Below, piece after piece: positions 1-6,037 of a stretch of 7,092 nucleotides of DNA. Each line of letters starts with the position of its first letter. The first letter of the stretch is position 1. The translations under genes and the position numbers were made by a program. Under the pieces are notes generated by a model, which was not told where the DNA came from, did not search any database, and worked only from the letters and a program-made list of their open reading frames with translations. Source of the DNA: Nitriliruptoraceae bacterium (GTDB lineage: Bacteria > Actinomycetota > Nitriliruptoria > Nitriliruptorales > Nitriliruptoraceae); NCBI GenBank assembly GCA_007116505.1, contig SKII01000010.1, forward strand, positions 1-7,092, written 5' to 3'.

Positions 1-2046
1 CGTCGCGAAGCCCTCACCGGTCACGAACGCACGGCGAACGGCACGACCCTCGGGCCGTCGCACCGGGATGTTCTGCAGGTTCGGGCTCGAGGACGAGAGC
101 CGTCCCGTGGCCGCGACCGTCTGGGAGAGCGTCGTGTGGATGCGGTGCGTCCGCGGGTTCACGAGCGGCGGCAGCGCGTCGACGTAGGTCGACAGCAGCT
201 TGGAGACCTCGCGCCACTCGAGCACCGCACCGACGATCTCGTGGTCCACCGCGAGGTCCGCCAGCGCTGCGGCGTCGGTGGAGAACCCCGTCTTGGTGCG
301 GCGCGTCCGTGGCAGGCCGAGCTCGTCGAACAGGACGACCTGGAGCTGCTGGCTCGAACCCACGTTGAACTCCCGCCCGGCGTGGCGGTGCACCTCGGCG
401 GCGAGGTCCTCGACCCGGACGGCCAGCTCGGTACGCAGCTCCGCGAGCACGCCCACGTCGACGGCGATCCCGCGCTCCTCGATACGGGCGAGCACGGGCG
501 TCAGGGGCAGCTCGATGGTGTCGTGGACCTCGCGCAGGCGCTCCGCATCGAGGGACTCGATGAGCAGCGGCGCGAGCTCGAGGAGGTCCTGGGCGGCGGA
601 ACCGACCGCCATCCAGGCATCACCGTCGACGTCGAGCTCGAGGCGACCTGCCGCACCCGCCGGGGCGTGTCCCGCCGCGTCGCGCCCGAGGTACGTCGCG
701 ACGAGGGCGGGGAGCGAGTGGTCGCGCTGGTCAGGAGCCTGCAGGTAGCCGGCGAGGAGCGCGTCGAGGGCGATGCCGTCGACGGTGCGGCCACCCGCGC
801 CGAGCGCCTGGTGGACGAGCTTCGCGTCGTGGACGATCAGGCGCCTGGCCGGATCGGCGAGGAGCGCGTCGAGGGCGCTGCTCACCCCGTGAGCGCACAG
901 CTCGGCCGCGACCACGCCAGGGTGGACGCCCGCCGCCGCGAGCCCGATCCGCTCGACCGTGACGTCGGGCGGACGGGAGGCGGTCGCGACGACGAGCGCG
1001 ACGTCTCCGGTCGCCGCGGCCAGCCACCGCTCCAGGCCGGGCGCGTCGAGCATCGTCGGCGCTGCGGACGTGGACGCGGGAGCGTCCGCCCCTGCCCCGT
1101 CGGGCTCGCGCCCCATCGAGGGACCCTCCTGCGTGTCGTCCCCCAGCAGCTCCCGCCGGACCCGCGCACCGATCGTGCGCAGCTCGAGCTCGGTGAACAG
1201 GGCGGCGAAGGCGTCCCGGTCGGCCTGGGCGGGGACGAGGTCCGCGGTCGTGACCCCGACGGCGACATCGCGGCGGAGCGTCATGAGGCGGAGGTTGCGG
1301 TCGACCGCGGGCCGGTGCTCGACGAGCATCGCGGGGACCTTCTTCCCGGGCACCTCGTCGATGCGGGCATAGAGGTCCTCGATGCCGTCGAAGTCGGTGA
1401 GGAGCTTCGCCGCGGTCTTCGCCCCGACCCCCGGCACGCCAGGAAGGTTGTCCGAGCCGTCACCGCGCAGCGCGGCGAGCTCCACGTAGCGCGATGGGGG
1501 TACGCCGAAGCGCTCCATCACGGCGGCCGGAGTCATCTCTCCGACCTCGCTGATCCCCTTCAGCGTGTAGAGCACCGTGACGTGCTCGTCGACGAGCTGC
1601 ATCGCGTCGCGGTCACCGGTGGCGATCTCGACACGGTGACCGTCGGCGACGGCGCTGGTCGCGAGCGTCGCGAGGACGTCATCCGCCTCGACGCCCTCGA
1701 CCTCGACGACGGCGATACCGAGCACCCGCAGGACGTCGTGCAGCCGCTCGATCTGCGTCGCGAGCGTGTCGGGCATCTCGTCACGCCCCGCCTTGTAGTC
1801 CTCGTACTCGGCGGTGCGCTCCGCGTCCTCCCCCACGTCGAAGGCCACGGCGACGGCCGCCGGTCGGCGCTCGACGAGCAGGCGGACGAGCATGGACACG
1901 AACCCGTGGATGGCGTTGGTCACCTCGCCGGTGGACGTGCGGAGCGTGTCGGGCAGCGCGAAGAACGCCCGGTAGGCGAGGCTGTGCCCGTCGAGGAGCA
2001 GCAGCAGCGGTCTCCCGGCGGCTTCGTCCGCTCCCTCACGTGGCAC
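1..2046 (-). CDS. polA: DNA polymerase I, N-terminal 682 residues (3' end cut by the window edge)
   Basis: Repair and Okazaki-fragment-processing DNA polymerase. Residues ~14-300 form the 5'-3' flap nuclease: [16 protein letters not shown] at 14-29, YKAGR at 84-88, [10 protein letters not shown] at 120-129, [11 protein letters not shown] at 142-152, and the helix-3-turn [18 protein letters not shown] at 195-212. A low-complexity Ala/Ser/Pro linker lies at ~302-335. Residues ~336-500 are a proofreading-exonuclease fold whose expected DTE triad reads ATA (354-356), so it is probably inactive, as in Taq and many actinobacterial PolA proteins. The polymerase domain begins at ~505 and shows [18 protein letters not shown] at 646-663. 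The window ends at GFAT, just before the motif A catalytic aspartate, so motifs A, B and C are not visible. The GTG start at 2046-2044 is the only plausible one: an in-frame TGA lies two codons upstream (2052-2050) and a GAGGG ribosome site sits 7 nt before it. Transcribed divergently from hisE. The identity is firm. Confidence 0.96.
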   Translation of the reverse strand, partial: MPREGADEAAGRPLLLLLDGHSLAYRAFFALPDTLRTSTGEVTNAIHGFVSMLVRLLVERRPAAVAVAFDVGEDAERTAEYEDYKAGRDEMPDTLATQIERLHDVLRVLGIAVVEVEGVEADDVLATLATSAVADGHRVEIATGDRDAMQLVDEHVTVLYTLKGISEVGEMTPAAVMERFGVPPSRYVELAALRGDGSDNLPGVPGVGAKTAAKLLTDFDGIEDLYARIDEVPGKKVPAMLVEHRPAVDRNLRLMTLRRDVAVGVTTADLVPAQADRDAFAALFTELELRTIGARVRRELLGDDTQEGPSMGREPDGAGADAPASTSAAPTMLDAPGLERWLAAATGDVALVVATASRPPDVTVERIGLAAAGVHPGVVAAELCAHGVSSALDALLADPARRLIVHDAKLVHQALGAGGRTVDGIALDALLAGYLQAPDQRDHSLPALVATYLGRDAAGHAPAGAAGRLELDVDGDAWMAVGSAAQDLLELAPLLIESLDAERLREVHDTIELPLTPVLARIEERGIAVDVGVLAELRTELAVRVEDLAAEVHRHAGREFNVGSSQQLQVVLFDELGLPRTRRTKTGFSTDAAALADLAVDHEIVGAVLEWREVSKLLSTYVDALPPLVNPRTHRIHTTLSQTVAATGRLSSSSPNLQNIPVRRPEGRAVRRAFVTGEGFAT

Positions 2047-2053
2047 GCGTCAT

Positions 2054-2058
2054 CCCTC
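2054..2058 (-). promoter_or_regulatory. Ribosome binding site of polA
   Basis: GAGGG on the minus strand, 7 nt before the GTG at 2046-2044. With the in-frame stop just upstream, it fixes the polA start. Confidence 0.65.
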
Positions 2059-2103
2059 GGCCCCGGGGAAGGCGGGGTCCTGACGGACGATCCGGGGAGG
2101 GCC

Positions 2104-2132
2104 AGCCTAGGTGTTCGGTCCCAGCGGGTCAG
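2104..2132 (-). promoter_or_regulatory. Candidate sigma-70-type promoter for polA
   Basis: On the minus strand, CTGACC (2132-2127; four of six match TTGACA) is followed by exactly 17 nt and then TAGGCT (2109-2104), which fits the relaxed actinobacterial TAnnnT -10. Transcription would start near 2097, giving polA a leader of about 50 nt. The spacing is ideal but the hexamers are degenerate and the region is GC-rich, so this is a prediction only. Confidence 0.38.
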
Positions 2133-2150
2133 GTACGCCAGGTCGACCCG
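2125..2150. repeat. Spaced inverted repeat over the polA -35 (possible operator)
   Basis: CGGGTC at 2125-2130 and its exact reverse complement GACCCG at 2145-2150 are separated by 14 nt, so the half-site centres are 20 bp apart, about two helical turns. The left arm overlaps the candidate polA -35. It could be an operator, but six-base arms arise easily by chance at this GC content. I do not recognise the motif. Confidence 0.22.
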
Positions 2151-2197
2151 TCCCGTCCTACCCTCCCGGCGACGATCCCGAGCGTGGAGCGTCGCAC

Positions 2198-2202
2198 GGA
2201 GG
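2198..2202 (+). promoter_or_regulatory. Ribosome binding site of hisE
   Basis: GGAGG, 5 nt before the GTG at 2208-2210. It favours that start over the in-frame GTG at 2184, which would add eight residues and place this site inside the gene. Confidence 0.7.
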
Positions 2203-2207
2203 ACGCG

Positions 2208-2471
2208 GTGAAGACCCTCGACAGCCTCAACGCGGAGATCCTCGAGCGCGCACGCGAACGCCCGGACGGGTCGGGGACGGTCGCGGCGCTCGATGCCGGG
2301 GTGCACGCGATCGGGAAGAAGATCGTGGAGGAGGCGGCCGAGCTCTGGATGGCGGCGGAGCATGAGGGCGAGGAGCGCACCGCCGAGGAGGCTTCGCAGC
2401 TGCTCTACCACGTGCTCGTGCTGCTCGCCGCCCGTGGCGTCGACCTCGAGCGCGTCTACGCTCACCTCTGA
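2208..2471 (+). CDS. hisE: Phosphoribosyl-ATP pyrophosphatase
   Basis: Second step of histidine biosynthesis: hydrolyses phosphoribosyl-ATP to phosphoribosyl-AMP and pyrophosphate in the cytoplasm. The 87-residue product matches stand-alone actinobacterial HisE in length and along its whole sequence: [11 protein letters not shown] at the N-terminus, [15 protein letters not shown] at 24-38, the metal-binding helix [13 protein letters not shown] at 41-53, the second helix [14 protein letters not shown] at 60-73, and the ending VYAHL. This is the MazG-like all-alpha NTP pyrophosphatase fold; the acidic residues of EExxE at 41-45 and EE at 60-61 are the likely Mg2+ ligands. The position that is Asp in enterobacterial HisIE reads Gln (SQLL), which is usual in actinobacteria. 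The start is a GTG with a good GGAGG. hisG follows after 69 bp on the same strand, so the two are probably co-transcribed. There is no HisI domain, so PR-AMP cyclohydrolase is encoded elsewhere. Confidence 0.95.
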   Translation: MKTLDSLNAEILERARERPDGSGTVAALDAGVHAIGKKIVEEAAELWMAAEHEGEERTAEEASQLLYHVLVLLAARGVDLERVYAHL

Positions 2472-2540
2472 GGCTCGCTCCTGAGGCTCACCTCAGCACC
2501 TCATCCCCGAAGCTCACCGGACCCTCCCGCAGGAGCCAGC
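2472..2540 (+). other. hisE-hisG spacer with hairpin and degenerate repeats
   Basis: The spacer contains a perfect 6-bp stem with a 4-nt loop (CTGAGG-CTCA-CCTCAG, 2481-2496). The 9-mer CTGAGGCTC occurs at 2468-2476 and 2481-2489, so the first copy's CTGAGG (2468-2473) could compete for the same CCTCAG arm. GCTCACC recurs at 2460, 2486 and 2512, exactly 26 bp apart. The hairpin has no T-run, so it is not a standard terminator. No leader peptide rich in His codons is apparent. It may be an mRNA processing or stability element, or just repeat drift. Confidence 0.35.
2531..2535 (+). promoter_or_regulatory. Ribosome binding site of hisG
   Basis: AGGAG, 5 nt before the ATG at 2541. It supports the chosen start, as does the family-typical N-terminus MLRIGVPNKG. 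Confidence 0.7.
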
Positions 2541-3386
2541 ATGCTGCGCATCGGCGTGCCCAACAAGGGCACCCTCTCCGAGCCCACCACCGTGATGCTC
2601 CGCGAGGCCGGCTACCGGCAGCGCAGCGACGCACGTGACCTGGTGCTGATCGACCCTGACAACGGCGTGGAGTTCTTCTACCTGCGCCCGCGCGACATCG
2701 CGACCTACGTGGCCGAGGGGCAGGTCGAGGTCGGCATCACCGGCCGGGACCTGCTGCTCGACGGTGGGGCGCCGGCGGAGGAGGTCCTGCAGCTCGACTT
2801 CGGCCGCGCGACGTTCCGCTACGCCGCCGAGCCCGGCGCGCTCCCCTCGCTGGACGAGCTCGGTGGGCGCCGCATCGCGACGTCCTACCCCGGGCTCGTC
2901 GCTCGCGACCTGGCGCAGCGTGGGGTCAGCGCCGAGATCGTGCGCCTGGACGGCGCGGTGGAGACCGCGATCCGTCTGGGCGTCGCCGAGGTCGTCGCCG
3001 ACGTGGTGTCCTCCGGCACGACGCTCCGGCAGGCGGGTCTCGTCACCGTCGGCGAGCCGCTCCTCGAGTCCGAGGCGGTGCTCGTCGCCCGCGCGGGAGC
3101 GACGCCGTCGGACGGCGTCGGCCTGCTGCTGCGCCGGCTCAACGGCGTCATCATCGCGCGCCGCTACGTGATGGTCGAGTACGACGTGAGGCGCGACGTG
3201 CTCGATGAGGCGTGCGCGATCACCCCCGGCATCGAGTCCCCGACGATCAGCCCGCTGCAGGATGACGCGTGGGTCGCCGTCCGGTCGATGGTGCCCCGGC
3301 GCGATGCACACACCGTCATGGACCGGCTGCACGAGCTCGGCGCACGCGGCGTGATCGTCTTCGACATCCTGGCCTGCCGGCTGTAG
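2541..3386 (+). CDS. hisG: ATP phosphoribosyltransferase, long form
   Basis: First, committed step of histidine biosynthesis: condenses ATP with PRPP to give phosphoribosyl-ATP and pyrophosphate. The 281-residue length and layout match the long homohexameric HisG of actinobacteria such as M. tuberculosis (284 residues). The N-terminal lobe has MLRIGVPNKGTLSEP at 1-15, EFFYLRPRDIATYV at 44-57 and GITGRDLLL at 65-73. The central lobe has RIATSYPGLV at 111-120, RLDGAVE at 135-141 and the PRPP-binding loop ADVVSSGTTLR at 153-163. Residues ~212-281 are the ACT-like C-terminal domain, with ITPGIESPTISPL at 227-239 and VPRRD at 251-255. In this family that domain binds histidine for feedback inhibition, so no HisZ partner should be needed. 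It is the last plus-strand gene; its TAG stop is 9 nt from the stop of the convergent helD. No defects are seen. Confidence 0.97.
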   Translation: MLRIGVPNKGTLSEPTTVMLREAGYRQRSDARDLVLIDPDNGVEFFYLRPRDIATYVAEGQVEVGITGRDLLLDGGAPAEEVLQLDFGRATFRYAAEPGALPSLDELGGRRIATSYPGLVARDLAQRGVSAEIVRLDGAVETAIRLGVAEVVADVVSSGTTLRQAGLVTVGEPLLESEAVLVARAGATPSDGVGLLLRRLNGVIIARRYVMVEYDVRRDVLDEACAITPGIESPTISPLQDDAWVAVRSMVPRRDAHTVMDRLHELGARGVIVFDILACRL

Positions 3387-3399
3387 CGGCGTCCGCTAC
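3383..3399. terminator. Palindrome joining the hisG and helD stop codons
   Basis: GTAGCGG-CGT-CCGCTAC is a perfect 7-bp inverted repeat with a 3-nt loop, and it includes both convergent TAG stops (hisG 3384-3386; helD 3398-3396). The transcript from either strand could fold into the same short hairpin. There is no U-tract on either side, so it is not a textbook intrinsic terminator, although U-poor terminators are proposed for actinobacteria. A bidirectional end signal is plausible but unproven. Confidence 0.4.
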
Positions 3400-5576
3400 G
3401 ACACCGGACGGGTGTCCTGCGGTCGGACCCCCTCGAGCACGTCGAGGACGGCGAGGTCGGGGTCGGCGGTGACGATGCGCAGCGAACGCGTCGCACGCGT
3501 CAGCGCGACGTAGAGGTCGTGAGCGCCGAGCGCCGTCGAGCGCACGATGCCCTCCGGCGCGACGACGAGCAGGTCGTCGAACTCGAGCCCCTTCGCGCGC
3601 CGCGCATCGAGCACCCGGACCTCGCCGGCACGCGCCGCATCATCCTCCGCCCCCCCGCCGAGGATCTCGCGCACCGCACCGAGCATCCCGACGGGCACGA
3701 CGACACCGACGGTCCCCTCGGGCGCATCCTGCTCGCGCACGTCCGCGAGCGCACGGCGAAGGCCCGAACCGGTCGGGTCCGCGTCGACGACGAGGAGCGG
3801 CTCCTGCCCGCCCGCACGGACCGTCTCGGGGAACGCTGCGGGGTCATGGCCGGCCAGGGCGAGCGCGCGACGGGCGAGCGGTGCCATCTCCGACGGCGTG
3901 CGGTAGTTCGTCGCGAGCTGCTCGATGACGACCTGGCGGCGACCGATGATCGACGCCACCTCCTGCCACGTCCTCGGGTGGGAGTCGCGCGCACGCTGTG
4001 CCAGGTCGCCGACGACGGTCCATGACGCGTAGGGGCCGCGACGCACGACCGCGCGCCACTGCATCGGTGAGAGGTCCTGCGCCTCGTCGACCACGACATG
4101 GGCGAAGTCCGCGTACCACCGGTCCTCGACGTCTGGCGGCACCGGCCCGTCCTCGTCGCGGCGCGCTGGAGCGGGGTCGGGGTCCCCGAGGAGCGCGTCG
4201 AGCTCGTCGAGCAGCGCCATGTCCTCGACCGTCCAGCCGTCCGCGGCGGCCCATGCGAGGTGGAGGGTGCGGCACTCCTCGGCGGTCAGGACGTCGCCGA
4301 CGTCCTGCGCGAGGTCCCGCTCGCCACGTGCGTAGGCGCCGAGCACGTCGGCGGGCGTGCGGGGCGGCCAGAACCCGTTGAGGAGCATGCGGACCTCGGG
4401 CGACTCGAGGGCCATCTCGCGGAACTGCTCCTCCCCCGGGTCCGACAGCGTGAGCGGCAGCTCGGCACGTCGTGCCTCCCAGGCGGCGCGCAGCGCGGAC
4501 ACGAGCTGCTCGGCGACCGCGTCCACCCTCGCGTGGTAGCGGGTGGCGGGCCGCGCGGGGTCGATGCGCCCGAGGGCGCGCTGCCTGATCGCCTCGAGCG
4601 TCGACCGTCCCACGCGCGCCGTCGTTCCCGAGACGGTGAAGCCGACGTCGCCGGGCAGCGGCGGGAGCGAGGCGGCGAGCAGCGCGCGGCAGACGTCGAC
4701 CATGCGCAGTCCGCCCTTGAGGTCCGCGACGTCGACGGTGTCCCAGCCGTGCACGCGCGTGCCCGACGGCCCGAGCGCCTCGAGGGGGCGCTGCACGACC
4801 CGGTCCTCGCCGAGCGACGGGAGGACGCGGCGGGTGTACTCGGTGAACGTGCGCGAGGGGCCGACGACGAGCACGCCCCGGTTCTCGTAGCGCTCGCGGT
4901 CCTCGTACAGCAGGTAGGCGACCCGGTGCAGGGCGACGACGGTCTTCCCCGTCCCCGGGCCGCCCGTCACGATGAGAGTCCCCGTCGCGGGGGCGCGGAT
5001 GATGCGGTCCTGGTCGGCCTGGATGGTGGCGACGATGTCGCGCATCCCGGCCCCATGGGTCCGCTCGAGCGCAGCGAGCAGCGCGCCCTGACCGGTGGTC
5101 GCCTCGAGGCCGAGCCGCTCGGCCGCGCCCGCGTCGACGACCTCGTCCATCACGTCGACGACCCTCGGCCCCTCCGCGAGGATGGTGCGGCGTCGGGCCA
5201 CGCCCTCGGGCCGCGCGGACGTGGCCCGGTAGAACGGTGCGGCTGCGGGCGCGCGCCAGTCGACGAGCAGCACCTCCTCGTCGTCGATGACGGAGACGCG
5301 ACCGATGGGGAGCGAGTCGCCGTCGTCGAGGTCGAGGCGTCCGAAGAGCAGCGCCTCACGGTCCCCGATCGTGAAGCGCGCGACGCGACCTGCCTGATGG
5401 TGCGCGACGACGTCGCGTTCGAACTGGGCGGAGAACGTCGAGCCGAGCCGCGCGGAGCTGATCTCCGCGAGCCGCCGCTCCGCCAGGTCGCGCAGCGTCT
5501 CGACGTGACGGTGCACGCGGTCGAGGTGTGCCTGCTCGGCCGCGACGGCCGCTGCGCGCGGACTCGTCCCGCTCAC
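3396..5576 (-). CDS. helD: HelD-family UvrD-like ATPase (RNA polymerase recycling factor)
   Basis: A 726-residue superfamily 1 ATPase. Characterised relatives (B. subtilis HelD, mycobacterial HelD, Streptomyces HelR) bind RNA polymerase and free stalled or rifampicin-blocked complexes. Features in order: short N-terminal coiled-coil arms (~8-65), LLFGRLDLDDGDSLPIGRVSV at ~77-96 followed by VDWRAPAAAPFY at 105-116, GMRDIVATIQADQDRII at 177-193, Walker A GGPGTGKT at 205-212, HRVAYLLY at 217-224, VLPSLGE at 251-257, Walker B VVVDEAQDLS at 494-503, GDLAQR at 523-528, NYRTPSEM at 557-564, KGLEFDD at 662-668 and YVALTRA at 689-695. All motifs needed for ATP hydrolysis are present. The middle region (~260-480) corresponds to the RNAP-binding insertions, but the acidic stretch before Walker B is short. 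The start is a GTG overlapping the ribH stop by GTGA, with no good Shine-Dalgarno, so translation is probably coupled. The frame stays open upstream to 6161, but that part overlaps ribH and is not coding. A DNA helicase IV-like role is the alternative. Confidence 0.9.
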   Translation of the reverse strand: MSGTSPRAAAVAAEQAHLDRVHRHVETLRDLAERRLAEISSARLGSTFSAQFERDVVAHHQAGRVARFTIGDREALLFGRLDLDDGDSLPIGRVSVIDDEEVLLVDWRAPAAAPFYRATSARPEGVARRRTILAEGPRVVDVMDEVVDAGAAERLGLEATTGQGALLAALERTHGAGMRDIVATIQADQDRIIRAPATGTLIVTGGPGTGKTVVALHRVAYLLYEDRERYENRGVLVVGPSRTFTEYTRRVLPSLGEDRVVQRPLEALGPSGTRVHGWDTVDVADLKGGLRMVDVCRALLAASLPPLPGDVGFTVSGTTARVGRSTLEAIRQRALGRIDPARPATRYHARVDAVAEQLVSALRAAWEARRAELPLTLSDPGEEQFREMALESPEVRMLLNGFWPPRTPADVLGAYARGERDLAQDVGDVLTAEECRTLHLAWAAADGWTVEDMALLDELDALLGDPDPAPARRDEDGPVPPDVEDRWYADFAHVVVDEAQDLSPMQWRAVVRRGPYASWTVVGDLAQRARDSHPRTWQEVASIIGRRQVVIEQLATNYRTPSEMAPLARRALALAGHDPAAFPETVRAGGQEPLLVVDADPTGSGLRRALADVREQDAPEGTVGVVVPVGMLGAVREILGGGAEDDAARAGEVRVLDARRAKGLEFDDLLVVAPEGIVRSTALGAHDLYVALTRATRSLRIVTADPDLAVLDVLEGVRPQDTRPVS

Positions 5577-6037
5577 AGCGTGCGGAGCACCAGCGCGGTC
5601 GCGACGGCGGCCTGTGCCGCCTCGGCGCCCTTGTCGCCCTCGCTGCCACGCGCGCGGGCGAGGGCCTGCCCGCGGTCGTCCACCGTGAGGACGCCGAACC
5701 CGACGGGGACACCGGTGGTGCGTGCGACGGCCTCGCAGCCGACGGTGACCGCCGAAGAGACGTACTCGAAGTGCGGGGTCCCGCCGCGCACCACGCAGGC
5801 GAGGGCGATGACGGCCTCGTAGCTCCCCGAGGCGGCGAGGCGCTGCGCGACGATGGGCACCTCGAACGCACCCGGCACCCACAGCGTCGCATCGACGTCG
5901 CAGCCGTGGCGAGCGAGCTCGTCGCGCGCACCGTCGACGAGACGGCCGACCACGTCCTCGTTGAAGCGGGCGGCGAGCACCGCGACCCGCATGCCGTCCG
6001 CGGGCAGGCGCGGGCCGAGGTCCGCAGGTCCACTCAT
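5573..6037 (-). CDS. ribH: 6,7-dimethyl-8-ribityllumazine synthase
   Basis: Penultimate step of riboflavin synthesis: condenses 3,4-dihydroxy-2-butanone 4-phosphate with 5-amino-6-ribitylaminouracil to give lumazine, which riboflavin synthase then converts. At 154 residues it has normal family length. Visible motifs are RFNE at 24-27 (aromatic stacking on the pyrimidine), VPGAFEVP at 54-61, [13 protein letters not shown] at 81-93 with the likely catalytic His89, [10 protein letters not shown] at 109-118, and the phosphate-site segment [14 protein letters not shown] at 128-141. The first ~14 residues form a short variable leader. The ATG overlaps the ribBA stop by ATGA and is preceded by GGAGG; its TGA overlaps the GTG of helD. 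These overlaps point to one polycistronic, translationally coupled mRNA ribBA-ribH-helD. Members of this family assemble as pentamers or 60-mer capsids; which applies here cannot be told. Confidence 0.97.
   Translation of the reverse strand: MSGPADLGPRLPADGMRVAVLAARFNEDVVGRLVDGARDELARHGCDVDATLWVPGAFEVPIVAQRLAASGSYEAVIALACVVRGGTPHFEYVSSAVTVGCEAVARTTGVPVGFGVLTVDDRGQALARARGSEGDKGAEAAQAAVATALVLRTL

Larger units (their letters stand above)
2047..2207. other. Divergent polA/hisE intergenic region
   Basis: This 161-bp gap must hold the control signals for both divergent genes. It contains the candidate polA promoter, a spaced inverted repeat (2125-2150) overlapping its -35, a G-rich tract on the plus strand (2065-2101) and an 8-bp palindrome GGTCGACC (2141-2148). 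For hisE I see only a weak possible -10, TACCCT at 2159-2164, with no convincing -35. A plus-strand reading frame stays open through this region up to a GTG at 2040, but it matches no HisE sequence and would overlap the polA start. Confidence 0.5.

Noticed and set aside
2111..2117. Possible half of an actinobacterial LexA/SOS box (GTTCG) upstream of polA
   Set aside because: Only one half-site is present; no CGAAC partner lies at the required spacing.
2040..2207. N-terminal extension of hisE back to a GTG at 2040
   Set aside because: It would overlap the polA start, matches no HisE sequence, and the GTG at 2208 has a GGAGG and the family-typical [11 protein letters not shown] start.
136..2211. 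Plus-strand open frame of 691 codons opposite polA
   Set aside because: It is the antisense shadow of polA in GC-rich DNA; the product is Arg/Glu/Val-rich with no recognisable domain, while the minus strand encodes clear PolA motifs throughout.
2514..3332. Minus-strand open frame of 272 codons opposite hisG
   Set aside because: Shadow of hisG; no domain and composition typical of antisense frames.
5577..5600. Possible dedicated ribosome binding site for helD
   Set aside because: The stretch before the GTG has no GGAGG-like run at a suitable distance; coupling through the GTGA overlap explains initiation better.
4098..5822. Plus-strand open frame of 574 codons opposite helD and part of ribH
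   Set aside because: Antisense to two well-identified genes, of low-complexity composition and without any domain I recognise.
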